From contig JASJZC010000005.1 in NCBI GenBank assembly GCA_037178855.1, positions 6,200,001-6,264,000 of the forward strand: a DNA stretch of 64,000 bases, read 5' to 3'. Below, in pieces: positions 46,001 through 57,090 of this stretch. The translations under genes were made by a program, and so were the position numbers. How positions within the stretch are numbered: the stretch's first letter is position 1; each line of letters starts with the position of its first letter. This stretch comes from Oscheius sp. JU75 (Eukaryota > Nematoda > Chromadorea > Rhabditida > Rhabditidae). A model generated the notes under the pieces. The model saw only the letters and a program-made list of their open reading frames with translations. It did no database searches and was not told where the DNA came from.

Positions 46001-47524
46001 ATGTACCCCGACTACGGTCTTGGTCTTCGAATAACCTCCACAATTTGCTTCCTGATCGGAGGTGGAAGCAATCTTTTGGTCGTGTTTCTGGCCAAGACCA
46101 CCAAGAACGACTCTAAGTCCTACATTTTCCTACTACAGTTCGCTGCCTTGGCCAACTTTATCCACGCTCTGTCTGGATGGATCGCAACAAACAGGTTAGT
46201 TCAGTACTTGAGAAAAAAAAAGGCTTAGCATTTGTGATGTAACCGTTCGGACCAAGTTATATTCTCTCAGTTCAGCATACTTTCAGACATGAGTCTTCCG
46301 GAGACTATATGGTCTTTGTCAGTTATGGCCCTGGTGGACTGATCGGACCACGGCTTTGCGCCTTCTTTGACAGTATCTCAACCCAGGCAGTCCAGTTCAA
46401 CCCTATGATGCTTAGCTGTATGATGGTATTCCGGTGCCTCATTTTGTACGACTATCGTTTCAAGAAGACTACGATGGCTATCTTTATTGCCATCATGTAC
46501 CTAATGACTTTCCCTGTCTTTGTAATATTTTTTTAAATTTCTTTTAACACAGCTGTGATTACAGTACCTCTTACAAATAACCTACAACGACATCTCCGTG
46601 GCCGACAATATGACCAAGGCCTTGAACCTGGAAACACAACAAGTGGCTAGCTACGCGATGAGTGCGAGTACTGCTCTGGTGAGTTATTTTGATCTGATTG
46701 GATATTTTCACCTAGTTTGTTGTTTGTGTGTCGAGGAACTTTGTTCTGGTGGGTCGTAAACATGGTTCTATTTTCTTGAACAAGTCTGTGACTGATTCAT
46801 AATTACGTAGTCTCAAGCTTTTTGCCGAAGAAACAGGAAATGTACAACTTTTTCGAAATGTGATCGCTCATCCAAATTACACCTTTCCGTCCTACGCGAC
46901 ATGGTCAAAGTTGCTGCTGAGATGTCTAATAGGCTATGTTCAGAAGCAGTTATATCTCGTCATGTCTTGACTTAACAGACAGACAGAGACTAGTAGACAT
47001 CATTAAAGATGAGAAGTTGCGAGTGATGCTTCGGAAATGTGTCTGACACGAATTGTTCCTTTTCAGTTCACTTTGATTCCGGTCTACAACACAATTCCCA
47101 TTTGCACGTTTGTCATTTGCATTCTCAGCTCCGTGGCCATGGGTTATCGGCTGTACGTCGTCAAAGACACTTTGAGCGAGAAGACACGGAGTATTTACAA
47201 GGGTTTCATTAAGGTAAAAAATTTCCTATTCAAATTACAAACAAAGTTCAGCTGCTACTTGTAGATACAACAGTAGTGTTCATCTACTTCTTCCTCGTCA
47301 CTCAGATGGACGTGGTCACCCAGCTGTCTAAGATGAGCGACGAGATGAAGGTCTTCTGCAGCTTCTTCAGTCATCCCTTCTTCGCCATCCCACGATGTGT
47401 TCAAGGAGTAGCCTTGCTCTTTCTGGTTCCCTATCTTCGTCAAGCCCTCTTTGCAATCTTTAATCCCAAAAGAACCAATGTCATCTCAGTAGCTTCGTCT
47501 AACAATCCGAGCAGTGTTGCTTGA
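46001..47524 (+). CDS. Chemoreceptor-like 7TM GPCR, Srd-like, copy 1
   Basis: Starts MYPDYGLGLRITSTICFLIG, with the N-terminal TM1 GGGSNLLVVFLAKTTKNDSK, then FAALANFIHALSGWIATNR. Exon 2 has VSYGPGGLIGPRLCAFFDSI (the G-P...C...S Srd-like loop) and MLSCMMVFRCLILYDYRFKK. Later exons give FIAIMYLMTFPVF, YNDISVADNMTKALNLETQQ, FTLIPVYNTIPICTFVICIL, VDTTVVFIYFFLVTQMDVVT and RCVQGVALLFLVPYLRQALF, with a cytoplasmic tail to 47524. One intron (46679-47066) is 388 nt; the paralogue at 48534 has about 35 nt there. Srd assignment is by pattern. Confidence 0.72.
46679..47066. other. Expanded intron (388 nt) with ACAGAC motif
   Basis: In the paralogous receptor the corresponding intron is about 35 nt. Near its 3' side (46976-47005) is ACAGACAGACAGAGAC followed by AGACATCATT, a combination also seen at 11921-11944, so a repeat insertion is likely. 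Confidence 0.4.
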
Positions 47525-47682
47525 ATTAATGTAAAATTATCCCATAAAAGGTGTATTATCACCGAACTTTGCCTCGTGAAACACTTCCGGATGTTCAGAA
47601 ATAGATGGATCGGGCGTGGTATCTGTCACCAATGTTTAAACTCACTTCCCCATTTTCGGATCATTTCCCTCGATCTGATTCG

Positions 47683-48319
47683 ATGAAGACTTTACTCGGT
47701 TTACTCCTTTCTGCGGCTGTTGTTGCCTCGATTCCATGCTACGAGGGCTACTTCATGCCTCGAGCAAAAAACTACAATATCGTCGAAAGTCCCGTCGGAT
47801 CCTGCGTCTTGATGTTTGAGGCAGACGATTTTTGTGACCCTTCGTCGAACAATTCTTCCCTCCAACTTCGTGCCGAGCCGGCAAAGTTCAAAGTAAGAAT
47901 TACTAGTTTCTCTAGCATACTTTTTGTTTAGTACAAGGATTGCTGGATGCCATATCCTAACCAGATTTGGTGCTATTGCATGCAGCCTCTCTGCAATGAA
48001 CACGAGGCAAGGTGGTGGCTCGAACAGATTTTGAGCACCACAGTGAATACAACGGATCACCAACAAACAAAGAACTGTGTTCTCAGCTACATAGAGAGTC
48101 TCGATTCTCGCTTCCGTGAGCTCTCATTAATTGTTTTTATGATGGTTGTTTGCCTAAAGACAACAGAAAAGTTCCTGAATGTAAAACTGAATTTCAGCTA
48201 AAACGACCACCAACAGACCTCGTGCTGATTCTTGGAAGGAAAAGTTCGGCTGGGTCCCTCCAAAGACCTCTGGAATGGCTCATATCACCGTTGGAGCCCT
48301 GCTCATAACTATCATTTAA
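47683..48319 (+). CDS. Secreted Cys-rich protein with GPI-anchor-type tail
   Basis: The signal peptide MKTLLGLLLSAAVVASIPCY is followed by EGYFMPRAKNYNIVESPVGS, CVLMFEADDFCDP and (after a 39-nt intron) YKDCWMPYPNQIWCYCMQPL and CNEHEARWWLEQI, then NCVLSYIESLDSRF. The last exon ends MAHITVGALLITII, a short hydrophobic tail without a basic end, typical of GPI-anchor signals. Paired Cys recall Ly6-like or similar nematode surface proteins. Its position between two related receptors is probably incidental. Likely at the outer cell surface. Confidence 0.72.
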
Positions 48320-48533
48320 TTTTGACTTTGAGGACATACGACCAAAATAAACGATCTTCGCAAAAGTGCACTTTGTCTTGACACCCGTGCTTCTCTTCTT
48401 TTAATCGCTCTTCTAACTCTTTGATGGAAAGAACAGATAACTACTACCTTGAGTGTTATGATTGCTCTGGAGATATCTGCAGTTTTGTGTTTCGTCACAA
48501 GTTGTCGAGAGTACGTGCTGTCATCTTCTGGTC

Positions 48534-49672
48534 ATGGAGCAGCATATCTTGCCTGTTCGCATTACTTCCACAATCGTCTGGCTCCTCGGAACTGGCAGCA
48601 ACTTTCTGGTCATTCTTCTATCCAGGGGATCGTCTAACGACTCGAAATGCTTTGTCCTTTTGATGCGAATTCATGCGGCTTTGAATATGGTTCACTCTAC
48701 CACGGGGTGGCTTGTTACAATGAGGTTAGAACATCTTCCATTCCTCACTGTTCTTCGCAGACATGCATTCTCTGGAATAGGCTTGTTCATCGTCTACGGC
48801 TTCGGCGGTTATTTGGGAACATATTTTTGTGCTTTGGTCGACTGCTTTGCCACTCAAGGCATGGCGCTCTTTCCAGCCATGATCTCATTAATGATGCTTT
48901 CAAGAACTCTCATTCTGCACAACGTGGTTATCAAGCAGATGACGGTGATCGGAATGGTTCTAGTCGTCTATCTCTTAACGCTGCCCAGATTTGTTAGTCT
49001 CCCACCTTCTTTTCCCGTATGCAGATCTCCAGATCGTGGTTTTCGTTAGTTTCCAAGAGTTGCCGACTGTTCGCAACTTCAGTGCAGAAATTGACCAAGA
49101 GACGAGAATGTTGACCACATACACAATGGTCATGTCGTCCTTCTGTGTAAGTTGAAATTCTGCATGCTAAGCGGTTTGCAGTCTATGATATTTTCTTTAT
49201 ACAACCCAGTTCCAATCATTGCTTTCGTCTTCACCATAATCTGCCGTATTCTGCTGGAGAGACAACTTCGAAAGTTCAGCCAAGTTCTGAACACAACTGT
49301 GAGAAAACTCCATGCTCGCTTCATGCACGTAGGTCCTTGTTTTTTTTAGTAATAATACTCTCAAGCTCTTGACAATTGATTCGTGCGTTGTGTTCCTCTT
49401 CTTCCTTACCTCCTACTTTAACTTCTTCGCCTATCTTACTGCCATCTGGCCACACCTGGATATCTACTTCTCTCTCTACAACTATCACATCTTTATGATC
49501 CCGGGCATTATTCAAGGTATTGATTTTCAAGATTGAAACATACACGACTCAAGGCTTTTCCACTATCTGGCTCGTCCCCTATCTACACAACAGCCTCAAC
49601 AAGGTGCTGGGAATCAAAGAGACAACCAAAGTCAGCACAATCGCTATCGTCGACAAAAACACGCCCAATTGA
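48534..49672 (+). CDS. Chemoreceptor-like 7TM GPCR, Srd-like, copy 2
   Basis: Paralogue of the gene at 46001. It starts MEQHILPVRITSTIVWLLGT, then GSNFLVILLSRGSSNDSKCF and HAALNMVHSTTGWLVTMR. Exon 2 has FGGYLGTYFCALVDCFATQG and MISLMMLSRTLILHNVVIKQ. It continues MVLVVYLLTLPRF, IVVFVSFQELPTVRNFSAEI, FSLYNPVPIIAFVFTIICRI and SCVVFLFFLTSYFNFFAYLT. The end is GFSTIWLVPYLHNSLNKVLG and a tail to 49672. All introns are about 35-40 nt, in the same positions as in copy 1. Frame intact. Confidence 0.73.
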
Positions 49673-50104
49673 TGTGGTGCTCATTTGGATGCTATTAGCA
49701 AACTCTAAAACTGTCCATTTTCCGCTCTCAGTTATTTATACACTTTCAAATAAATCATGCAGAGTCTGCTCAGGAAGGAGATATCGAATTCAAGCAGACC
49801 CATCTAATAACCCGTTTAGCTACGAAACTCGAGCGATGTTATCAGAAATCTGGGCAAAGTTTTCACGGAACAGAAGCCAGAAACGAAACCAGGCTAAAAC
49901 AGCTCAAGTCGTACTAGCCTTTTTTTTCCAATTTGTCAACTTTACAAATAATTTAACAACTTCATTTCTTTTTGAACTCGAGTTTAAAAGGTAGAAACTG
50001 AACTCTGTAAGATCTTTTGAACACTACTGCTTCCAATATTGGAACAAACTACTTGGCAATCTTCTTATCTCGTTTATTCAGCGTTATTCTCAACACAAAT
50101 GTCG
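49673..50104. other. Convergent intergenic region
   Basis: Between a plus-strand and a minus-strand receptor gene. AATAAA at 49750-49755 serves the plus gene. No other feature recognised. Confidence 0.5.
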
Positions 50105-51225
50105 TCAATTCGAGCCAGTGGATACAGCGTGAACAGAAATGACCGAATTTCTTTCGTAAAGGCTCCGTCGAACTTGACTACTTGTGATAAGAAGTGACCA
50201 CGACGGTAGAAGTGCAGCGATGTCGACGACGACGCCTGTACTTTGCGAACTGTTGTGCTGGAACAAGAGTCTTACCACGATAGTTGATGATTTTGTTTGT
50301 AAGGTCGTTGTTCATGGCGATCGATTTAAAGTAGAAAACACTCCCCTAAACGAGATGATGATGTTTATACTCTTTACCTGATAGAGCGAGATTGAAGCAG
50401 CTGAAACAGCGAATGTCAGACAAGTAATCATCACGTTTCGCTCTGCAACGCTGTTCTCTTTTTTTCCCAAAATGAAAACGATGATGAGCACTGATGTGAC
50501 AAGGATGGTCACACACAGAACTGCTCCGAAAACTCCGCTGATGGCAGCAGCACTCAGCTGAAAATAATGGTTTTCGGATTGGTCCAGTCTTTTCACATAG
50601 GGCCAGCCAAGTTCCCAGAGAATTTTCGGGCTTCCGGCCTGAAGGAACCCGAAACGGACGCTGGTATTGACGAAGAATATGAAGAAACTGAAAGGGACTA
50701 GGAACAGCACAAGAACCATCACTCGAAGACGTTTTAGACCGAACTGAACGTGAGTTGAACTGACGAGAAGTCCATCTTACCTTGACTCTTTTCATTCGGA
50801 ATAGAGTAGCAAAACGCCAAACAAAAATAGTGAAAGAACAGCAGAAGTAGCACTCGATACTGTAGCAATAAACCAGATACAGTATTTTGAGAGTTAGCGT
50901 GGGGTGGGTGTAAAGTTCGACGAAGAGAGAACACAGTTCCTGAACAGATTTGTGATGTACTGGGAATATAATCTACCGGAAGTGTGAAGACTTTATCGAT
51001 GATGAAAGACGTTATCCAATAGAGACTGTTACCAGTTCCGAAGACGATGTACTGGTAGAAGAACACACTTGACAGGGCTTTCTTTCGGAGGATAAGAACA
51101 GTGAAGACCAAGTTCAGAGCTATCGTTGGAATTCCATAAGCTAGCGGGATGAAAGAAGAGAAATAATTATAATTGGATGAATTCTTGGGACAGTTGCTCA
51201 TGGCTGCCAAAGTATCGTTGTCCAT
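50105..51225 (-). CDS. Chemoreceptor-like 7TM GPCR, Srg superfamily, copy A
   Basis: Starts MDNDTLAAMSNCPKNSSNYN, then FIPLAYGIPTIALNLVFTVL, FYQYIVFGTGNSLYWITSFI, and (37-nt intron) ELCSLFVELYTHPTLTLKIL. FGLKRLRVMVLVLFLVPFSF and the extracellular loop GSPKILWELGWPYVKRLDQS follow, then ISGVFGAVLCVTILVTSVLI, AERNVMITCLTFAVSAASIS and, after another splice, SVFYFKSIAMNNDLTNKIIN. The final exon has VVDIAALLPSWSLLITSSQV and a Ser-rich tail to 50105. The family pattern (YGIPT...; WPYV; CLTF; D.AALLPSW) is shared with the two genes upstream. Sensory membrane receptor by family. Confidence 0.78.
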
Positions 51226-52071
51226 TAGCCCTGAAAATGGACGTTTTCGGAGAGAGAAGGAGAAAGTGAATAACAGAAAGAGGTCGGGCTGCTATAATGT
51301 GCCTCTATTTGTCAATTAAAAAGGTGATCAGCGCCTACTTTCTGCCAAAAAGGGATCATTATGGCAATTAAAATGTCAATAGCAGTGTTAGAAGGACGTC
51401 TGCTCAAAATGTCACACGGATGAGAAACCCGTATCGTGTATGTTTTTTTTCTATTCTCTAAGCTCCGTATGAAAAATGGACTATCAATTTGTTGCCATAA
51501 ATAGACTCTAAGTAAATACCGAAAACAGCATGTGCAAGCCAAACGAGTTGACTATGATTAACATCATTGAAAGCGTCTGAACGGGAGACGGAACAAAAAG
51601 TGTTCTGGAACAGTTAAAAATGTGTTGCTCACTGCTAAAGTTTCATGATTAGTGTTTTTTCATGGCCCTTAATAGCCATCTTTCTCTGTAACATCTTCTC
51701 GAAGTCGAAAACAGGATAAGTAGGACCAAGAAAAGCTGCCAGTCAGTAAAGTGAAATGTTGGAATCAGGCAGTTATTGTAGAAAAGGTAACCTACGCGTA
51801 TAGAAATTGTAATCACTGTGCAAGGTTCAAAAGACATAAACTGATTAACAGAGGTCTTGTACGAACCGGACAGGTGGAAGCCGAGCCCTTTTTCTGACGC
51901 TCTTGCGAAAAAGAAATGTTGGTTATTGGTTCGTGCATTTTTCGTACTCCTCTTCGGGGCGTGCCTAACTTGTCCATTCCCAAGTAAGATGATTGCTAAA
52001 AACAATAGTCATACCGTTCGAGTGCGACTCTGAGCACTTTTGCGCTAATACTGACTCAAAACGCGACCAAC

Positions 52072-52103
52072 AAAGTGACACTTTACTGACCTCAACCCGA
52101 TAG
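52072..52103. repeat. Direct repeat, left copy
   Basis: AAAGTGACACTTTACTGACC is followed by TCAACCCGATA. The right copy at 52478 reads AAAATGACACGTTACTGACT, then TCAATCCGATA. About 27 of 31 positions match. The two flank the minisatellite. Confidence 0.55.
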
Positions 52104-52159
52104 AAGCATAGAAGCTTGTCCACTTCTAAGCTGTCAGTCTGGCCACTGCTAATCAGTTA

Positions 52160-52395
52160 AACCCACTTTCCTTTCACTTCTTTGAACTCACTTTCCAACC
52201 GTTATTTGCCACACATCTTACTTTTAGAGCCAGCTTCTATCTTTTGTACCCACTTCCCATCTCTCGGAAAACTTCCTATCCCACTTCCCTTTCACTATTT
52301 GAAGCCCCTTCCCCTCTTTGGACCCCCTTCCTATCACTCGAACCCACTTTCTATCCTTTGAATCCACTCTCTATCTTTCGAGCACTAACTTTAGC
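52160..52395. repeat. Degenerate minisatellite, same family as 11220-11515
   Basis: Imperfect copies of GAACCCACTTYCYATC and CTTTGAATCCACTCTCTATC. The same unit fills the middle of the hAT-like element at 11076, so a common origin is likely. Confidence 0.55.
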
Positions 52396-52477
52396 TCAAA
52401 ACTCATTTTTTGTTGAAATTGCGGTCATGTCCTAATTTTTTGCTTCTATCATTCCTACTCTGCTCATCGAACTCTAC

Positions 52478-52509
52478 AAAATGACACGTTACTGACTTCA
52501 ATCCGATAC
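52478..52509. repeat. Direct repeat, right copy
   Basis: Partner of 52072-52103. It lies directly next to the 3' tail of the SINE. Confidence 0.55.
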
Positions 52510-52640
52510 AAGGGAACGATGTGTCTCGGCGCGGAATCGAACCCGAGACGCATGCGGCTCGCGGGCTGGCGGCGACGGCACTTCCTAGCAATAAACCAAG
52601 CGGGCGGGAGGCGCTACCGCAGGGGAGTGGACGGTACGTA
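52500..52640 (-). mobile_element. tRNA-derived SINE
   Basis: The minus strand carries GCGTCTCGGGTTCGATTCCG, a tRNA-like T-arm with a perfect B box (GGTTCGATTCC), and upstream GGTTTATTGCTAGGAAG as a weak A box. The 5' and 3' acceptor halves do not pair, so it is not a functional tRNA gene. A run of CAGACA-type repeats precedes it (52655-52680). Confidence 0.5.
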
Positions 52641-52817
52641 TAGACGGCATCAGACAAACAAACAGACAGACACACAGTGACGCGCGGACAATTTTAAATA
52701 GATTGATGTTCGAATAAGCTGATTCAATAGATGAGGGTCATTTCAGGAATCGTCTGAGGAAAAAACTTATTCATTAGAGCCTCGTGAGATCATAAAAAGA
52801 GAATCTCGAACGTCATC

Positions 52818-53933
52818 ATTGAACAATAATAGTCGGGATGTTTCTTGAATTAACTCTCGTGGAGCTCGGTGTCTTGATTCCAATAATTTTTTCTCGAATC
52901 TGTGTGCTGGTCAAGAGAAAACACCAGGACGGAAGCAGAGCAGCCACATCGATTACGGTAGCTGTGAGTCTTATTTTTAAGAGATTCCCTTTCACCAACC
53001 TCGGTAAGAGACAACAATCCCGATCATGTTCAGGTCCATCGCAATTGAAAGAAAATAATAGACTGTTGCCTGGTAAACAGAAATCGAGACGGCAGACAAG
53101 GAAAAGGTGAGACATGTAATTATGATGTTCCTCTCGGCCTTGCTGCTTTCAACTGTACGAATTCGGATTAGACGATACAGCATAAAAATCGAAGAAAGAA
53201 TTATCAGAATGGTCAGAAGCCCGAACTTGATACCACTCACACCTGCTGCAGTTATCTGGAAGTTTTGTTAGTTGGACAGGTAACAGAGTCATTCACATAT
53301 GGCCAGCCGTCAGCGAAAAACAAAATCTTGGGACTTCCCGGCTTGGCGAAACTGTACATAGCGCTGGTATTGAAGTAGATCCAGAAGAATGTGAACGGAA
53401 GGAGGAACTGGATGAGGAGGTAGATTTGTAGATGCCTCGTCATTATCTGAAAGGACTAATCAAGTTAGATCCAACAAACAGCTCACGTTTTCATTGTATG
53501 GTGCCCTGAAGATAACAAGGACTCTCCAAAGAATGATGCACAGGCTGCTGTAGAAGTAGTTGTCGATTCCGTAACAGTAAAACATGTAGACTGTTTTCAT
53601 GATTATATGGGGTTTGGTAAACATTCGAACAAACAACGGACAGAAGTCCTGATAAGTTTTATCTCTTCCAGTTTAACAACTTACCGGTAGCATCAAGAAT
53701 CGATCCATGATGACGGAAGAGATCCAGTAAAAAGTGTTTCCAGTGCCGAAGACGATGAATTGGTAGAAGAATACTCGATGAAGAGAGCGGTTTCTCACAA
53801 TAATAGAGATCAGAATCACGTTGAGAATACAGGTGGGAATTCCGTAGAGAAGTGGGAAAAACGACGTAAAGTAGTTGTATCCAGAGGAACCCTTCGGACA
53901 TTTCTCCAGAGCGACCAAAGTTTCGTTGTCCAT
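52818..53933 (-). CDS. Chemoreceptor-like 7TM GPCR, Srg superfamily, copy B
   Basis: Starts MDNETLVALEKCPKGSSGYN, then FPLLYGIPTCILNVILISII and FYQFIVFGTGNTFYWISSVI. After a 36-nt intron comes DFCPLFVRMFTKPHIIMKTV, then CYGIDNYFYSSLCIILWRVL. Next are IYLLIQFLLPFTFFWIYFNT, GSPKILFFADGWPY and ITAAGVSGIKFGLLTILIIL. AERNIIITCLTFSLSAVSIS runs straight into YQATVYYFLSIAMDLNMIGI without the intron found there in copy A. The last exon gives VIDVAALLPSWCFLLTSTQI and ends at 52818. Frame intact. This is the best reference copy for judging the damaged neighbours. Confidence 0.8.
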
Positions 53934-54351
53934 CCTGAACTTTTGCAGACAAAGAGTGTAGAAGACTACTACTGGAAAAAGCGGAACCTCTGACGTCTTA
54001 CGCGATTATGATTTACTTGTGTTCAATCACACCTGTCAAATTGAAACAATGAGTAATTTTTCTAAATTCAATTTATGCTCTTTTGCTAGCTGCTTTCTCA
54101 TCCAACAGCAATTCTACTAACAAATCTAATAAGACTACTCGTTTTCACTACTTAATCGGAAAGCTGCTGGAAGAAGGACCTTTGAGATCGTGAGAAAGTT
54201 CTGTTTGTCTAACATGAACTTTGAATGTAGTTTGAAAAAAGCTGGCAAGTCATGACATGTCAAGAATTAAGTTGACAAGTCAGCTTCTGGATAAACTCGG
54301 ATACTTAAGCTATTGGTGGTGCAGTCGCCTGTTGTCAATGCTAAGCCAAGA
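53934..54351. other. Intergenic region
   Basis: No gene, repeat or RNA feature recognised. Confidence 0.5.
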
Positions 54352-54700
54352 CTAAGGGACGGTGAAGCCGTCGAAGACGGATGGTCTGTGTTCAAAATGT
54401 TCCTTGAGTGTAGCATTTTCATGATTGTACATTGAGTAATGGATATGTTTGAATGCTAAGAGGAATGGTGTCAGACATCCTATGAAAGTGGTTGTTTGCG
54501 GAATGTAGGGATCTCTGAGGCTTGTGACCACCGTAATAGCTTTCCAGTTGTATCTTCGGAGTAGGTCGCCTGATCCAGAAGGTAATGAGCGGTGATTTCT
54601 AGCACACACAAGATACAAGAGAAGGGAGAAGGAGACTCGTTTGACTCAAACATCGTACCTTGGCAATAACCTACCCTTTCGAGGGAAATTCCCATCCAAA
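54352..54700 (-). CDS. Possible small membrane protein or gene fragment
   Basis: Two overlapping minus-strand frames look protein-like: ESNESPSPFSCILCVLEITA with HYLLDQATYSEDTTGKLLRW, and TFIGCLTPFLLAFKHIHYSM with NHENATLKEHFEHRPSVFDG, ending FTVP at 54352. They cannot be joined by a clean GT-AG intron, so this may be a decayed gene or one exon of a larger gene. No family recognised. Confidence 0.3.
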
Positions 54701-54832
54701 CGAAAAGGTTTCGACGGATATGCTATGAACACAAGATCATTCGACTGAAACGGATTCGTCGTAAATGATAGATTTTACTGTCTCAAGAGAAAACTCTGAA
54801 CACGGAAAAGACGGTTTTTGGTGGGTTCAAGA

Positions 54833-55961
54833 TCAAGGTTGTTGGGTTAGAGAAACTACTGCAGAAGCCGAGACTTTCCTTTTGAAGATGATCATACGGA
54901 TACGGTCACTGGTGATCAAAAGACACCACGATGGAAGTAATGCGGCAAAGTCGATGACTATTCCTGGACAAGAGACAAGATTGGTCTCTATCACAAAACA
55001 AACCTCGGTAGGATATAACAACGCCGGTCATATCCATATTATTCACCACGGACAGAAAGTAGTAAACGGTCCCCTGAATTTTTATGAACAAAGGACAAAG
55101 TTCGATTACCTGATAGAGCGACAAAGCCACTGCCGAAATGGCGAACGTGAGACAAGTGATAATGATGTTCATTTCGACTCGACGATCTGGCCTCGTTCGT
55201 ATCTTGATCACTCGATGAATCATGTAGACCGATGAAAACAAAATGATCACGGCCAAGACTCCAAATTTAACCCCGCCAACAGCAGCTGCAGTAATCTCAA
55301 AATGATCAGTCAGCAAATCACGAGTAAAAACGAACATAAGGCCAGCCATCTGGAAAAAAGATAATATTTGGATTCCCGGGTTTCGAGAAGCTGTACAAGG
55401 CCACAGTGTTCCAATAGATCCAGAACAGAGCGAATGGAAGCAGACATTGGACGACGAACATTATTCGAAGATTACGGGGAGACAGCTAGATGAATATTTA
55501 GCAGAAACTAATTTTGTCTACATTCTCGTTGTAAGGTGCCCGGAAAATGACAATGACTCTCCACGTTATGATGGAGAAAGAGCTGCAGAAAAAACTATCC
55601 ACTCCGTAGCAGTAGAAGAGATACAGGGTCTGCATTGTGTGAGAGGGTTTCGTGAAAAGCTGAACAAAAGTCGGACATAAATCCTAGGAATAGTTTGTAT
55701 TAAAATAGTGACAAACTCACTGGAATGAGAAGAACCTTGTCCAGAAGAACTGATGACACCCAATAAATGCTGTTACCAATTGAAAACACTACGAATTGAT
55801 AGAAAAAAGCCCGGTGAAACTGGTTGTCTCGGAGGATTATGGTGATCAGAAGAAAATTGAGGACCAGAGTGGGAATTCCGTAAAGCACAGAGAAAAACTT
55901 TTTGGAGTAACTATAGTCATCTGACCCAGTCGGACACTTTCGTAGTGATCTCCTCGTCCAT
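54833..55961 (-). pseudogene. Srg-superfamily receptor, copy C, start out of frame
   Basis: From RKCPTGSDDYSYSKKFFSVL onward the gene is intact: YGIPTLVLNFLLITIILRDN, FYQFVVFSIGNSIYWVSSVL, DLCPTFVQLFTKPSHTMQTL, FRAPYNEN, LFWIYWNTVALYSFSKPGNP, ITAAAVGGVKFGVLAVIILF, MNIIITCLTFAISAVALSLY, GTVYYFLSVVNNMDMTGVVI and IVIDFAALLPSWCLLITSDR, stop at 54833. The ATG homologous to the other copies (55961-55959, MDEE...) is out of frame: the distance to the conserved TGTCC is 25 nt, against 33 nt in copy B, as after an 8-nt deletion. Either it is a recent pseudogene or it starts at an upstream ATG (56014, MALHTLFARNESL). Confidence 0.7.
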
Positions 55962-56569
55962 CTTAAGAGTTTTAACAGGCTTTCGTTCCGGGCAAATAGC
56001 GTGTGAAGTGCCACAAAGGTTCAAAGTCTAAAGAATACAGTATGCTCTCAGAGAGACAAATGATAATGTGATATAATGTCTCTCTCAAAGATCGAAGATG
56101 GAAGGGCAATTTGTTAGAATGTTGTTGTTCATCAGACAAACAAGAGGTATTTAGTGGAAAAGTAAGAAAAGTGTGCAGACATGCTAATATCAACCAATCA
56201 CAAATGTCTTCTGCGAACATTAGTCGTTTATTCGGACAAAAAAGAAGTTGTTCTACGTAGTAAAGTATACCAACGCGTAGTGTGGACAGGAAAGAAATCA
56301 TCTGAGCCGGGACTATAACGAAAGACAACAGGCGTTTTGTTTTAAAAAGACGACTCGTCAGAATGTGTCTAGAGAGTATAAAAAGCAAACTACAAGTCTC
56401 AATGCAGGATTCCCACGCCTCGACTTCCTAAGCAAGCTGTTTTTCTAGGAACTATTCTCTGTGCAGCACTGTTCTCTGAGAAAAATGAGCTTCAGATGAT
56501 ACATTTTGTAGGGAGAATGAACATACGGGTCATATATATTTCATTTTCCATTAACAATATTCATTATGC
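55962..56569. other. Intergenic region upstream of copy C
   Basis: A minus-strand frame (55972-56388) is open but lacks a domain. Nothing else seen. Confidence 0.45.
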
Positions 56570-57090
56570 TGGAGCATTTTGTTGACTTGTTACAATGGAC
56601 GGAGAGATTTTCCTTTTGAAGAGGTTTTGTCGAACGCGTTCGCTGGTAGCCAAAAGTGGCCCGACGGTAGAAGAGCGGCCATGTCGATGACGAATCCTTA
56701 AGTTTAAATTGGATTGTTAGAAGAAAGGGCACGACCTCGATTGAATACAACAACTCCAGGCATGGCTACATTTTGGAGCACGATAAGGAAATAGTTGAAG
56801 CTGTTTGGTAGACGGAATGGAAATGGCAGAGGAGGTTGGCCAAATACCAAGGAGATTACAATGATGTTCATTAACAACTACTCTCCAAGTGATAATGGTC
56901 AAGATCACATAGATCACATCTTAGCGGAAAGAGCAAAACCCTGTCGAAGAGCAGAAAAGATATTCATTAGAAACTATCCAGTAGCGAGGGTTGGGAGTCC
57001 ATAAAACAAAGGTACTAAGGCCTTGATGTAGACTAAGCTGTCAGTAGTGGCTGGACAATTCACCTGAACTACGAGCGCCGTGTCGATCAT
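56570..57090 (-). pseudogene. Decayed Srg-superfamily receptor
   Basis: The ATG at 57090 begins MIDTALVVQVNCPATTDSLV, then LVPLFYGLPTLATG and a stop: a clear match to the N-terminus of the neighbouring receptors. After several stops and missing exons, fragments reappear: VYVILTIITWRVVV, then MNIIVISLVFGQPPLPF, and finally VIDMAALLPSG, matching the last conserved exon (near 56690). The middle of the receptor is gone, so this is a truncated relic. Confidence 0.65.

Larger units (their letters stand above)
51226..52817. other. Repeat-rich spacer in the receptor array
   Basis: Open frames on the minus strand (51312-51542 and 51649-52005) lack domains. The 3' half holds direct repeats, a minisatellite and a tRNA-derived SINE, listed separately. 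Confidence 0.5.
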
